DNA from: Azolla caroliniana
Lineage: Eukaryota; Polypodiophyta
NCBI GenBank assembly: GCA_043228905.1
Contig: JBHGNT010000014.1
Coordinates: 17,298,001-17,362,000, forward strand
Reading direction: 5' to 3'
DNA: 64,000 bases
Part shown: positions 1 through 12,411 of the stretch, piece by piece
How positions within the stretch are numbered: position 1 is the stretch's first letter
Layout: each line of letters starts with the position of its first letter
Translations under genes and position numbers: made by a program
Notes under the pieces: model-generated
Databases searched by the model: none
The model's input: only the letters and a program-made list of their open reading frames with translations
Told to the model about the DNA's origin: nothing

Positions 1-1541
1 TTCTAAACATGGATATCAAACCTAGTTTCTCCCGCCATTTGGAGGACAAATTCAGTGCATCCGTGTGGAAGGCATGGTGTGACATTCGTCGGGGGCTCCA
101 GTGTGATCAACCGAGATCCGAATCTGCCCGGCTCAGTCAACGTATCCTATGGAACCCATGTCTCAAGGATGAATTTAATCAACTATTGGGATCACGTAAG
201 GGGTTGTCATGGGGATACATTGCAGAAGGTCTAGGCAAAAGTATTGAATGTTGGCGACGGTTTATGTCAATGCCACTACAAGATCAAGCGCCATGGAATC
301 AGGGGCGGATGGACTATGAGATCGGAAATCATTAACGCGCTACTAATTAGGGACTCTGCTACTCAAAGGACGACAATGGAGAAATGGATAGGCCACGAGG
401 AGGAGGGCTCTCTGATCCCGAGAGGTAGGGGATCACCAGACATGCTCGAAGGCCATGAAGTGAGAGACACTGAGACACCCACACAGAATAACGCCATTCG
501 AGTATTCGCGTACACTGGTCATAAATGGATTGTAGATCCTGATCCGATCAAAGTACAACCCGATTGGCATATATGTACTCATGAAAACACATGGCTGCGT
601 AAGGTCAGTTGGGACCCTTTGCAATGGACATGGCGTGATCCCTACGCGGGGCAAGGAAGCAAACCCATCCCTTTCTTCCAATTCACAACTAGATTGGGTC
701 GCCACATTCTAGCTGCTCAAGCCGCCCGAGAACCGGTTGCTGCAAAGGTCTGGCGCACATTTCAAGTTCCCTTCGCAATAATCACCAAGTTTTGGCAGAA
801 GATCTGGAAGCAACAACACGCGAGACGAATTACCACTTTCCAATGGCTGTTAATACATAAGGCCCTACCGGTGGGAGCATGGCAACGTGGGAACCTTAAC
901 TCTCCTAATTGTGTAGAGTGCCCACATTCAGTAGAATCCATACGACACGCTCTGTGGGACTGCCCAACGTCCCATAGAACATGGCGGGGGGTTGGCCGCT
1001 TGTTGTAGTTATGCCAGGTGCAAGGTTCAATCAAGTGGGGAAATATATGTTGGCTATCATGGCAGGTTGCAATTGGCCGATACGAGTATCAGGAGGAGGG
1101 GATGACTTTGGTGATAAAAGCACAATAGGTTCTTTTCTCCTCCAGTGACAATGTCCACTATTTTCCTCTTAATGACAAATCTCAAGAGGTGGTGGATTTG
1201 GTCAGCCCAATAACCCTTTGGATTCTATGGAAACAACGATGTAGGCGAGTCTTCTCCAACCAAACCACCCATCCAACAAGGTTACTGCAAGAGATATGGA
1301 GTGAAGTTGTAGCCACTCTGAAGAGCCAATATGATGGCCTTAAAGGTGGCTCCGAGGGAGTTGAAAGACAACGCATAGCCTTCATCCAACAATGGTCGTC
1401 CTCTCCCTTTCTTGAGTCAGTGGGCTTCCACATTAGATGGAACTATCGCGTCCCTTTAGGGATTTGTACATAATCGCCTCATTTGTAAAATTTTATAACT
1501 AATGGAAGGAGTTTTTTTTTTTTTGGAAAAAAAAAAACATA
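1..1541 (+). mobile_element. LINE fragment, copy A, 3' part
   Basis: This is the 3' part of a plant L1-type non-LTR retrotransposon that enters the window already inside ORF2. It ends in a 3' UTR with the sequence TAACTAATGGAAGGAG followed by a T/A-rich tail near 1541. Three more copies of the same family lie at 16374-18735, 20864-21729 and 28488-30187, and all share this 3' end. It is the least deleted copy over the zf-RVT region and serves as the reference for deletions in the others. The 5' boundary is outside the window, so no target-site duplication can be tested. Confidence 0.9.
9..1473 (+). pseudogene. LINE ORF2 C-terminal region with zf-RVT domain (broken)
   Basis: These are remains of the C-terminal part of a LINE ORF2 protein, which in intact elements combines endonuclease and reverse transcriptase. 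The frame is open from 244 to 1008. It contains the zf-RVT block: ARRITTFQWLLIHKALPVG, then a cysteine pair (NCVEC), then HALWDC, the usual C-x2-C ... H-x4-C metal-binding pattern downstream of the reverse transcriptase. Pieces on either side (9-335 and 1189-1473, the latter with an ISPITLWILWKQ-like helix) belong to the same protein but are separated by frameshifts and a stop after the zf-RVT block. The catalytic fingers and palm lie upstream of the window. It cannot encode an active enzyme. Confidence 0.85.
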
Positions 1542-4500
1542 TTGAAAGCCCAAAATGAGTTGAAATTATGTAGATGTAGTTAGACCTAAAATAGGCACCT
1601 TAATTTTTAATAGCTTGGCATGAAATTTCCGTATTGTAGGAAAACCCGATCATATTAATTATTTATCGTAACGCAAATACTCAATCATTAACTAGTGAGT
1701 GAGCAACCTTCTTCAATAATCTGAATCTCAATAGAAGCAAGTCCCAAAATGATTTCATGTGGCCACCACTTACCTAAAAAAAATCCTATGGTATGTCAAC
1801 GATATGAGCATCGATTTTAGAGGCCAACACATTCTAAGTTTGGAAATGGGAATCACATTAAAGGCCATTGTTTTTTATTGTCTTTTATTTGGCTCAGTGT
1901 TAACTAATAATTGTACAGGGATGGTATGAAGTCCAGTGGAGCAATTAAATTATTTTGATGATTTGGGAAATTCAACTTACGATGTTAATTTAAGGATTTG
2001 TTTAATGAAGGATAGAGACAAAAACCACACAGATACATGGACACATACCGAAACAATTTCAAATATAACTCGTCCAATTTGAAAGAGCCAAAGTAAGTTG
2101 ATGTGATATGGTAACATAGACATATTCTATGTATGTAAAACATAATCTTATTTGCCTTTTGAGTGAAAGTGAATATTTACATCACGAAAGGAACTCCTTA
2201 AGATACTTTAGGGCCAATGGTCTACAATATCCAATCTCCCAATAGTATTTAGATAAGCCTTTGACAAGTTTACAAAATGTCATTAATGAATAGATGATTG
2301 TAGAATAATGTTTAACGTCAAGTTTAGGAAACCTTTTGAGATATGTACAAGTCAAAGAAAAAGACACTAATATTCATTAAATACATGCCCAAAGTTTAGA
2401 CTTGTGAGATCAACATTCAAACTAAACTTATGTGTCAAAGGAGTGTGACGAAGGTGTCTTCCTTGTGTTCATTGTGCGTATCATTCAACGAAAGGTATAA
2501 TCCAAAGTGTTATCTAATGTCAATCATGGACTACCCTCACCTTTGTTGCAAAGCCACAACAACAATCTAGTGTGACTACACAATTGAGATTAGAGTATCC
2601 CTCCGACGCTCTCTTCAAAATGAAAATCTGATAGTTTGCATATGCTTTTATTAATTAATTTATTAAGGTATGTTGGCACCATCAATATGTGCCCCATGAA
2701 CCAATATATAGATTACAAGCAATTGTTGAGGAGTAATATTCATTCAACTATCTATTCACAAACCAAAGTGCCATTTGATGATGACTTTTTATGGTGAGAA
2801 GAATATAGCAAAATATTTGTGTAAGGTAAGAAATCAAGCTCTAATTCCATTGAGGATCAAGTATATATGCAACAAAGGTAAGAAGATTGTGTCAGTGTAC
2901 TTGTCATGTGTATATTGTGTGAGGAAATATTACACAGGTTTATGAAAGACAATGTTTTAACAAAGTAGGGATGGTTATACAATGGCAAAGCTACAAGTAA
3001 ACCATATAACTCAAGAATATATAAACCAACACTTATACAAGAGATGGGGAATGACTTTTATAGAACATCCTATGTGTACTTGCCTAGAAGTTTATGATAA
3101 CAGATCCACATTGATGGGAGAGTGAGTGGGATATCTAAAGTACCCACACCATTAATAGAAGGCATCTCCTATCTCTTTATTTCAAGGGTGGACTTTGCAC
3201 ACATGTGCCCCAAGGAGTGTGCGTTCATTCGTAGAAGGTGTGTGGTTAAGCTTGACATCAAACACATCTTTAAGTTCAATAGTATTGTACTATCATGAGA
3301 TGGTAATCTTGAATTTCGTGGTATAGTCACATATTATCATGCACTTCCCCTCAAGCTTGGTGGATCAAATGGACATAAGTTGATTGTTGTTGAGAGTTGT
3401 TTGCTCTTGTTTGGGTTGAGTGCCATCATTTTGTGAAATGTCCAATTTCAATGATTAACGTAGATATGGCAAAGTTGGCACAAAGCCCCATGTTCATTAT
3501 TTAAGGGAGCCCACATCTCTTCACACAAAGCCTCTGACATGTGATTGTTGTGAGTTGATTTTGCGAAGCTTTTCAACTTGAGATGGTTGAAACCTTCATC
3601 CTAACTCATAATGCTACCTAGGAATTTTCTCTTGAATTGAGCAATGTATTTGCTTGTTCTATGGATTTCTTTACCTTGGGGCAATCGCAAAATAGCAGGA
3701 TACATGTATGTTGGGAGGAACCTCAGGGGATTGGAACTAGGAGTGAGTATCCCGAAGGGGGCCTTATCTCTTTGGCCCCTCTTGACCTCAAAATCAAGAG
3801 ATAAATTAGCTTAGTGATAAATTTTTATTTTTATTTTTCCCAAAAAACCACTACTTCGCATTAGTTAGCAAATAGAATACAACAAAGTTTATCAATGGGA
3901 TCAACATATACAACTTGGAGAAACAACTCCAAAACTATCAACCAAAAATAGCAAAACTCCAAAACTATCAACAAAGAAACCTAAATTTCTAGGATTTTGT
4001 TATAACAAAGCCACATTAACTTCTCAAGTTTAAGTTGTTTGCTTGTCGCCATGGGTACAATTTAGTTTGACACCGTTCCCCCATTGCATATGTTCCTTTT
4101 GTAGCAAGGGATTTGTGGAAGAGAGATATTGGGGTCTTGTTTTAGCCAAATTCATGGAAGTTTGGTTTCCTTATCCTTCCTATGTGCACGATTATCGTCA
4201 TGAATGGGATGACTCAATGAGCACAATTTTATATTTTTAATATTATTGGCACAACACAAGGATTTGGCTAAGCCACTAGGTGAGGTGGTAGGGATGTGTC
4301 TTGTTGGGAATCCTCTATAGTTGAGGGAATTTTATATTTGTTAGATTAGGAGTCTAGTATGGACATTGTGTGTTTTAGAGTATCCTACTATTATGAGCCT
4401 TTTTTCCCCTATGTACTAAATAGTTGGCCTCTTGTGCTTTCTACACCGATTTTAGAGGGTACAACAAATAACAAGTGCACACTTGCCTTTCATTTCTTCA

Positions 4501-4796
4501 TAGGGGAATTAGCAAGTAAATGGTCATGGCCACGACCACAATTATGCCACCTAGCCTCTCATTGGAACAATGTAACCATTAAATGGTTGGTTGTTGCGAA
4601 TGTAGCATAGGTTGGCTAGTTTGTTGGGATCCTAAAATATCATAACACGCTCGATTGACATTTTGCATGCTTGGTGGGACACTCAATAACCATGTGTGGC
4701 CATTGACAATTAAAGAATTTTATTCCAAGACTATTCATTGGGCCTCAAGGTTCTCCTCTTTGGTTGTGAGTGCCATTTCTTAATGTGTACAAAAGA
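1542..4796. other. AT-rich intergenic stretch, no gene recognised
   Basis: About 3.2 kb of AT-rich DNA with stop codons in all frames. Two short open frames (4043-4240 and 4359-4610, both +) match no domain I recognise and are no longer than chance would allow. I see no LTR, terminal inverted repeat or tandem array here. Confidence 0.6.
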
Positions 4797-5379
4797 TGAT
4801 GCAAAAACGGGAACTCAGTCACAACCGAGTCGAATGTGGAATGGGTACAACCAAAAAAAGAGAGAAACATAAATGAATGTACACAAGATATTAACATGGA
4901 AAACCCCAAATCGGGTAAAAACCATGGGTGTCCACAGACACCAAACTGATCACTATGAGAAGGAAAGATACAAGATGAACTCACAGGCATTGACCTTGAG
5001 TTCGTCCACTTCGCCAACGTGTGGTTACAACAGAGACACTTTCGGTATCTCCCTCACTCTCTCATGGTTCGTCTATTTTGCTGTAGAGGCAACGACCTCG
5101 CACGCGCTGTACACAGTTACACAGACACACACAATTGAGCAATGAACAAAAACGACTCGTCTCTCTCTCTCTCTCTCATGCTCTACATAAGGTTTGCCCT
5201 AGTTATCTTTATACTTAGATAACTTTCGGGTTATTTACATAATTGCCTTAGTAGGCTCGACTCCAAAAACTATTTACATTTTTTGGATATTCATCCGGAC
5301 TTCATCTGGTTTCCAGCTGGGTGTAGCATTTTCCTTTATCCTGAATTCATCCCATCCGAAAGGGACCTAATTCTCAACA
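4797..5379 (-). repeat. Copia A left LTR (3' LTR)
   Basis: It reads TG...AACA on the plus strand and aligns along its length with 9571-10119, including a (CT)n tract near 5160-5180. Exact start is inferred from the related LTR of copia B and may be off by a few bases. Confidence 0.8.
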
Positions 5380-5395
5380 AACTCCCCCTTCACTT
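5380..5395 (-). other. Copia A polypurine tract
   Basis: AACTCCCCCTTCAC on the plus strand, i.e. a purine run on the coding strand directly inside the LTR, the site that primes plus-strand DNA synthesis. The same tract sits next to the LTRs of copia B, D and E. Confidence 0.75.
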
Positions 5396-5599
5396 CGGAT
5401 GGGTCTCCACTAGTCCGACCGACTCCGACATGCTTCTAGCCTTACTGCTGTAAACACCTTTGTCAACATGTTGGATCTGTTCTCCTATGTGTGGATCTTC
5501 GTCAGAGCAAAATCCCCTTCTTCTACCAGTTCTTGGAGCCAATGATATCTTCTTTGAATATGCTTTGTCCTTGTGGTAGGCTACATTCTTTGCGAGGTG

Positions 5600-6013
5600 G
5601 ATGACACTTTGGTTGTCGCAGTGGAGTCAGAATTCACATTGTCGAATTCCCAACTCTCCAACAAACTCCTTCATCCATATGAGTTCCTTGCCGACTTCGA
5701 CAACTACCATGTACTCGACTTCCGTGATCGACAATGCCATGGCCTTCTGCAGCCTCAACTGCCATGAGACGGCTCCCCCTGCACAAGTTATCACATATTC
5801 GGACGTGGACCGGCTGGTATCTACATCAACTGACATGTCTAAGTCGGTAAAGCCTTCTAACATGGGGTTGCCTAAACCAAATCGAAGACACAATTGCTCG
5901 AGGTGCCTTTTAGGTACCGAAGTATCCACTTTACTGTTGCCCAATGCTCTCCCCTAGGGTTGCTCATGTATCGGTTGAAGACTCCGACAACATATCCGAT
6001 GTCCGGCCTGGTA
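5600..6013 (-). pseudogene. Copia A RNase H remnant
   Basis: Translation contains SEYVITCAGGAVSWQ, LSITEVEYM and IWMKEF, the RNase H block of copia Pol that degrades RNA in the RNA-DNA hybrid. It is the C-terminal domain of the polyprotein and is followed by the polypurine tract. The coding frame is shifted near 5870-5950, where VFDL and GLGNP fall in different frames. The upstream edge is defined by the solo LTR insertion at 6019. Non-functional. Confidence 0.85.
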
Positions 6014-6018
6014 CATAC

Positions 6019-6659
6019 TGTGAAAGTGTTTTTAGAATTCAAGGTATTGAAGTCTACAAGAATATAAGGTATGGTGCGTTCACATTTGGAGGACAAGGAC
6101 ATGAACTAACATCTCGTGGATAAGTCCAAATAAAAGCAATAAAGATGGAGAAAAGTAAAAGAAGAAAAAAGCGGGCACCAAAATGCAGTCTACAACGAAC
6201 ACCCATAACTCATTCGTTTGGAAGCCAAATATAATGTGTAAATATGGGTTAGAAAGCTTATGACGAGAGCTATCCGTAGCTGTTTAAAACTCTAAATTTG
6301 GAGCATGGATGAGGGAGATATGACGATTAGAAGATCATTGTGTCATAGCTAAGATTAGGAGATGGAAAAGCTGTAAAAAAAGCGTGGAAAAGAAAGCAAG
6401 CGAGACTTATCTACTAGAGGAGAACTTCATATAAAGCAAGAAGAGTGAGGTGGTGAAAAAGGGGCCTTTTTCTTGTGGGGTTTTTCTTGCCTATTCATGT
6501 AGTGTGTTTTTTCTAGTGATCAATTCATCCTTGTAGGCTTGAGTTTATGTATCTTCTTTCTCTTGTTTCTATGATCATCACTCCTTATTAATATATCTTT
6601 GTAGATTTGGGTTTCTATATCTTCCTTCTCTCTCTTTTCTATCATCATCTCTCTTTTCA
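6019..6659 (+). mobile_element. Solo LTR inserted in copia A
   Basis: A 641-base insertion interrupts the copia A reverse transcriptase frame. It starts TGTGAAAG and ends CTTTTCA, and it is flanked by a perfect five-base duplication CATAC at 6014-6018 and 6660-6664. Removing one CATAC and the insert rejoins the copia A reading as in copia D and E. TG...CA ends, a 5-bp target duplication and no coding content are what recombination between the two LTRs of a full element leaves behind. Orientation is judged from the promoter-like left and T-rich right halves and is uncertain. No other copy is in this window. Confidence 0.85.
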
Positions 6660-6664
6660 CATAC

Positions 6665-7500
6665 CATTGCATACATCAGGCTTCCGACTGCTGAGGCATA
6701 AGACACCTTCATCATCTCAACTTTCTCTATCTTTGTCTTCAAACATTGTGTCGGTGATAACTTGATATTTGTCGGGAGTGTCGAACAGACCGGTTTCACG
6801 CTTTCCATGCTGAATCTTTGGAGCACCTTAGTCATGTATTTTTCTTGTGATAGCCATAACATCTTCTTTGTCCGATCCCGAATTATGTGTATCCCCAAGA
6901 TTTGTTTTGCTGGACCCATGTCTTTCATTGAGAATGACCTACTCAAGGCCTTCTTCAACATTTGAATCTTCACCTGGTCCCGTCCGACAATCAACATGTC
7001 ATCCACATATAGCAGGAGAATAAAACAATCTGCTCCATCGAACTTCTTCATAAACACACAGTGGTCGCCTGTGTTTTGTTGTATCTTTGATTGGCCATGA
7101 AGGATTCGAACTTCTAGTACCATTGTCGGGGAGCCAGCTTCACTCCATACATGCTCTTCCTCAACCGACACACCAAATTCCCTTTTCCCTTCTTTACGAA
7201 TCCTTCTGGTTGTTGCATATAGATTTTTTCCTCTAAATCCCCATGCAGAAATGTTGTCTTGACGTCCATCTATTCGACTTCTAAATCCATGTTGGTTGCT
7301 ATGCTCAACACTGTTCGAATGGAGGTCATTTTCACCACCGGGACAAATATTTCATCAAAATGAACACACTTCTTTTGTTGAAATCCTTTTACGACAATTC
7401 GGGCTTTATATCTAGGTGGATTCCCACCATCTCCTGGTTTTAGCTTGTAAACCCACTTGTTTCAGAGTGCTCTCTTCCCCTTTGGCAACTCCGTCAGCGC
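6665..7500 (-). pseudogene. Copia A reverse transcriptase remnant
   Basis: The block at 6700-7171 reads CVFMKKFDGADCFILLLYVDDMLIVGRD, containing the YVDD catalytic box, followed by SFSMKDMGPAKQILG and LWLSQEKY, all typical of copia reverse transcriptase. Upstream pieces up to about 7500 give the [17 protein letters not shown]-like stretch in broken frames. Stops and shifts separate the pieces, so no enzyme could be made. Corresponding positions in copia D and E are intact, which makes the assignment secure. Confidence 0.85.
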
Positions 7501-7820
7501 GTATGTGTGGTTTTCATGCAGGGAATCCATCTCGTCCTACATGGTCCTTAGTGACTCTTTGTTGTGGGTGTCTTTCTTTGCTTCTTTGAAGCTTTCTGGC
7601 TCCCCCTCGTCGGTTAACAACACATATTCTTTATCTGGAAATCTTCGGGGGGGCTTCTCTCTCTCAAAGGGTATTGCCTTCCTCTGTTTTCCTTAATTGG
7701 ATCACTGGGACCTTCCTCTTCTCCTTCGGCTGGTTCTTCATTTGGATTGGAATTGGCTTCTTCTTCTTCTTCTTGTTAGTTCCGACTTAGTGTCCGACTC
7801 AGATCGACTCTCCATGTTCT

Positions 7821-8870
7821 TCAGTCGGTTGTCGACTTCCGACTGTTCGGGAGGGTGTGTTCGACTCCTTCTCCCAGTTGACAATAGTCTTCTCCTCCAT
7901 GAAGACTATGCCTCAGCTCCGAATGACCTTCTTGTTGGTTAGGTTCTGTAGCCGAGAAATATGCATGGCCGAAATTTTGGATCCAATTTTCCTCTTTGAT
8001 CCTTAGCCACATGCACGTAGGCAAGACAACCGAACACCTTCAGGTGTCGGTATGAAAAGTCTTTGCCGGTCCACACTCTTTGTGGGACATCTCCGTCCAA
8101 GGGTGCTGAAGGTGATCTATTGATCACGTACACTACTGTCGTTAGCACCTCAACCCAAAACGTCTTGGACAACTTATCATGTGCTAGCATACTTAGAACC
8201 CTCTCCATAATGGTCAGGTTCATCCTCTCGACCAACCCGTTAAGTTCTTGCGTCTTCGGCACAGTGTACTCGAGTCAGATTCCTTTCGCCCAATAGTATT
8301 GTTTGAATTGTCCTCTGTATTCTCCACCGTTGCCGGCTCGAATTGCTTTCAGTTGTCGGCCGGTCTCTCGTTCGACTCTTACTTGGAACTCTCTGAAGAT
8401 TGACAATACTTGGTCCTTGGTCTTTAGTACGGAAGCCCACATCTTCCGACTGCAGTCGTCAATGAAGGTCACAAAATATTGTGAGCCAACATGTGACTTG
8501 GTGTTGACATAACATAGGTCGGTGTGCACGAGTTCTAGTGGCATTTTCTTCCTAGTCTGGGGCCTGGTTCGGAAGGAGGTTCTATTTTGTTTGCCGGCTA
8601 GGAAATCCGTGCACTTCTTGAGTTGCACGTTCTTCACCTCCGGAATGAGGTTGTCATCGACAAGTCTTCGCATCCCCTTCTCACTCATGTGACACAAACT
8701 CTTGTGCCACAACTCGCCGACACTGTCAGAGTTGACTACCACATTAGCTTTTGACCGACATATCCGAGCGTGCATTAAGTACAATGTGCTCGTCTTCCGG
8801 CCTCGACCCAGTATCAAGATCCCTTTGCTGAACTTCATGATTGTATTCCGGATGCTACCCATGTAGCCTT
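7821..8870 (-). pseudogene. Copia A integrase remnant
   Basis: From right to left this holds the pre-integrase segment (SVGELWHKSLCHMSEKG), the HHCC zinc-binding region, and the catalytic core with HTDLCYVN, TFIDDCSRKMW and GGEYRGQFKQY. The C-terminal part follows (NGLVERMNLTIMERV, HLKVFGCLAYVHV). These parts insert the cDNA into the genome in an active element. A frameshift near 8262-8280 splits the core from the C-terminal part. Otherwise the frames stay open for about 195 and 107 codons. Confidence 0.87.
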
Positions 8871-8872
8871 CG

Positions 8873-9570
8873 TCATCCAGCCGACCGACTGATATTAGGT
8901 TCAGTTGAACCTCCAGAACGTGTCAGACATCTTTCAGTATCAGTCGACGTTACCAAGCACACATCTCCAATGCCGACAATTCGGCATGCAACTTCGTTTC
9001 CCATCCTTACAAGGCCATGGTTTCCCACCTTGTAGGATGAGAAGCACTTTCTGTCAAGAGTTAGGTGGAATGACACACCCAAATCAACTACCCATGTCGA
9101 TTCATTGTCAACAAGATTCAATTTGTTCTGCTCACTTATGAACAACAATTCCTCCTCACTTGTTGCAATAGCCGACATGTCTTTCTAATCCGAACTCTTC
9201 TTCGAGTCGGCACCGTCGGCTCCCCCTTTCTCCTTTCGTGCCCTGGCTTTCCACAGTAAAAGCACGTAGGCATTCCCCTCGACTTCGACCTCGTCCGCGA
9301 CTTCTCTCGGTTTTGGAGACTTTGATTTCGGCCTCTTCCTATATGTTTATCACTTTCCGTGACTAGGGCCTTCGGGTCAAAAATTGCCTCCCTGTCCTTC
9401 CAACGAGTTTCCTCATTCAGCAAGCTCGATTTCACCTTCTCTAGGGTGAGATGTTTCCCTTCCGGTCCTACAAGTCCTAGTGTGACAACAAGTTTCTCCC
9501 AATTGTCCAGAAGGGATCCAAGTAATAAAAGTGCTAATACCTCATCGGTGAGAGGTACTTCTAGAGAAGT
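8873..9570 (-). pseudogene. Copia A gag C-terminus and protease remnant
   Basis: The frame 9136-9621 carries the UBN2-type gag C-terminus and a CCHC knuckle start, CFYCGKPGH, whose last cysteine is lost. The following frame, 8873-9178, carries the retropepsin region ESTWVVDLGVSFHLT. The copia active site is normally D-S-G; here it reads D-L-G, so protease activity would be lost even without frameshifts. The N-terminal half of gag is missing because a deletion joins this region straight to the right LTR near 9571. Confidence 0.85.
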
Positions 9571-10119
9571 GGTTAGAATGGGTACAAGCAAACAAAGAGA
9601 GAAACAGAAATGAACATACACAAGATATTAACGTGGAAAACCCCAAATCGGGTAAAAACCACAGGTGCCCATAGACACCAAACCAATCACTATGAGAAGG
9701 AAAGATACAAGATGAACTCATAGGAACTAACCTTGAGTTCATCCACTTCGCAAATAGGAGGTTACAACAGAGACACTCTCGGTATCTCTCTCACTCTCTC
9801 ACACTTCGTCTATTCTGTTGTAGAGGCAATGACCTCGCACGCGTTGTACACAGTTACAAGACACACACAACTGAGCAATGAACAAAAACGACTCTAATCT
9901 CTCTCTCTCTCTCTCTCACGCTCTACATAAGGTTTTCCCTAGTTATCTTTATACTTAGATAACTTTCGGGTTATTTACATAACTGCCTTAGTGTGCTCGA
10001 CTCAAAAGACTATTTACATTTTCCGGATACTCACCCGGACTTCATCCGGTTTCCGACTGGGTGTAGCATTTTCCTTTATCCTGAATTCGGCCCATCCGAA
10101 AGTGACCTAATTCTCAACA
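9571..10119 (-). repeat. Copia A right LTR (5' LTR, inner end deleted)
   Basis: Aligns with 4835-5379 from the motif GAATGGGTACAA to the terminal TTCTCAACA. The first 40 or so bases of the LTR, the primer-binding site and the start of gag are missing on the inner side, so this copy has no functional priming site. Confidence 0.8.
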
Positions 10120-12411
10120 AACGATAGATGTTGCATTTGTTTCTTTCTAATGTGCGAACACTTCCTTGTTGGGGTTTTTATCATTCTTCCCATAAGTCCT
10201 ATTACCTTGATATCGCAAGGTGTCCCCCCAACTTGACATTTGTTCATGTAAACATGTGAGGTTTTTTTATGTGCATTGCAATTCTAGGTAACGATGGTTG
10301 TTGGGGTAGGATAGTGGGTGGAATTATGCGAGAAGGTGACTTAGGGTGTTCACCATATGACTTTTGTCCAAATTCCTCATCAAGGGACTTCCAATAGTTC
10401 TTGGGGCTATGCACAATAAATGCCTTGCACCACTTACAGAAAAGTGTCCTACATTGATGTAACTATGGATGTTCATGTTGCTTTTGATGATCATGACATG
10501 TAGAGCAATGTATGTTCTCTTGAACACCATATTTAGAGGACTGCTCTACTTCCATTGTATGATGAGTGGGAATATGGGGGCATATGATTTGTCCCCTAAG
10601 GTTCGTGGCCGTCTCAGTAGGTGTTTGCAAACCTACAATTGAAGGTTCTAACCTCATAACTACCTTGCACACATTGTTGAAGTTTGACACTAGTTTGTAG
10701 TGAGGAAATTTTGTAAGGTAGGATTGTAACCCATGGATGAAATTATTTATGAGTATTTCCTTAGTTATCTTGTCATTGACGTCATAGATATTATGTAGGC
10801 TTTTAGTTTGACATTAGATGGTTTAGTATGAGCTCTATAAGATGGTTCAAGTTGAGGATTAAAACTTCAATCTACACGATGGTGTGTGCACATAAGTCTA
10901 GTTGAGTTTTTCATACCTCAACAAGAATTTGACTTTGACTAGGTACATGATGGTTCTATTTGAGGCTTTTTAATCCTCAATATGGTGGTGTTTCTATTCA
11001 GTGTTTTAGCCTCAATACAATGGTTTCTGTTGAGGTTCTCAACCTTAACATGATTTGTTGTTGACTACATGATAGAAGCAAATGTCTACACGACAAAATT
11101 AGTTGAAAGGTTATGAGACAAAAGTCAACACGATAGTTTTTTGTTGATTGACACTTTATACTATGGCTCAACATGATAAGGGTGAGGGTGACTTCATATG
11201 TTTATTCGTGCCAAAACCTTAAAGCCCTTGAAGCGCAAGCTTTGGAAGGTACACTTCTTGTTCAAGGACTAGATCCTCATAGGAAAACAATATACTTAAT
11301 AATCTTAACTACATATTAATACTAATAAATGGTTATGGTTAAAATAAGTGTTACACTACTAACAAGTGGGATAACCACTAAAACGAACTCTAATTACTCA
11401 ATGAACTAATTACAAGTACAAGATGAGATCCTAACATTTAATCACAAAGAGATCCTAACATTTTTGCCAATGTGCCATGGATAGTTTGGACAATCCACAA
11501 ACCATAGCGTAGCAGCCACAACCATTCTCTTATTCTCCCTTTGCATTCTTCAACAAGTTCCTTTAGGAAAAGCATCAAGGTTATAAGCCCTCACTAAGAA
11601 GCATGCTAGAAAGTTGTGAAAAGTGATCCTTTGCTTCATTAACATCCAATTTGCCCATGTTAGCCACAATCTTCCCCATACATTGTATATCAATGCATGA
11701 CATCATCTAGCATGAATTTGCACACAATGTACTTGTCTTATTTCTCAAAGCTCATTGCTCTACCTAGTTCATATGGTTCTCCCTTGAAAGCACCAAATAC
11801 TTCATTTTCTATAGTCCCATGGGCATCACCACAATATAAACCATCCACATGGAATGCATTGCTAGAGAGTCCGTCAAATGAAATCCATCTTTACAAATTT
11901 GAGTGCATATGGTAGTTTTGAGTGTCTCTACCAAGTGCTCTGTACTGTTGGCGACTGATACTTCTTTTTGAGTTTCTCAAATATTACCCAAATGACCTTC
12001 TTAACCACAAGATATCATGAGATTCAATAAGAAAAATGGTCTTTTATTCTCGCATGCACACCAACTTTGGTGATATTCGAATCCTCTTCTTTGGTACTTC
12101 TACAAATTCCCTTCATGCGAAAAGATCTCATATGTTTTCTTCCAGATCCATTGAGTTTCTTCCCTCTATCATGAGGCATCTATAACATTTGAATTTAAAA
12201 GCTCCCTATATGTAGCCATTCTCCCTCATATTGAACAACACTCTCCATTTCCATCAAACCCTATTTGACAATGTTCTCCATCTCCCCATTTGTATTGTCC
12301 TACACTAGTCCGACACTATAATTGTCCTTCAAACCAACATCCCTATCTTAAAAATCTATTCTAGAATTACTCTTAAACTATCATGATTTCTATCATAATT
12401 CACATTAGTAG
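10120..12411. repeat. AT-rich intergenic DNA with degenerate GATGGTT repeats
   Basis: No gene is recognised. Between about 10850 and 11170 a loosely repeated motif recurs, of the form TTGAGG(T/C)TTT...CCTCAA...ACACGATGGTT, with spacing of very roughly 50-70 bases. It is related to the array at 12925-13150. The frame 11697-11915 (+) has no recognisable domain. Confidence 0.45.

Larger units (their letters stand above)
4797..10119 (-). mobile_element. Copia A, old degraded Ty1/copia element
   Basis: A minus-strand Ty1/copia element bounded by two related LTRs (4797-5379 and 9571-10119). The left-hand 3' LTR is followed by a polypurine tract, and the interior runs gag, protease, integrase, reverse transcriptase, RNase H from right to left. 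The flanking five bases are AAAGA on the left and AACGA on the right, four of five matching, consistent with an eroded target duplication. The right LTR has lost its inner end together with the primer-binding site and the N-terminal half of gag. Every domain carries stops or frameshifts, and a solo LTR has landed in it at 6019-6659. It belongs to the same broad lineage as copia B, D and E in this window and is the oldest of them. Confidence 0.9.

Noticed and set aside
4043-4610. Possible protein-coding pair of exons
   Set aside because: No splice-supported continuity, no domain and no codon bias visible.
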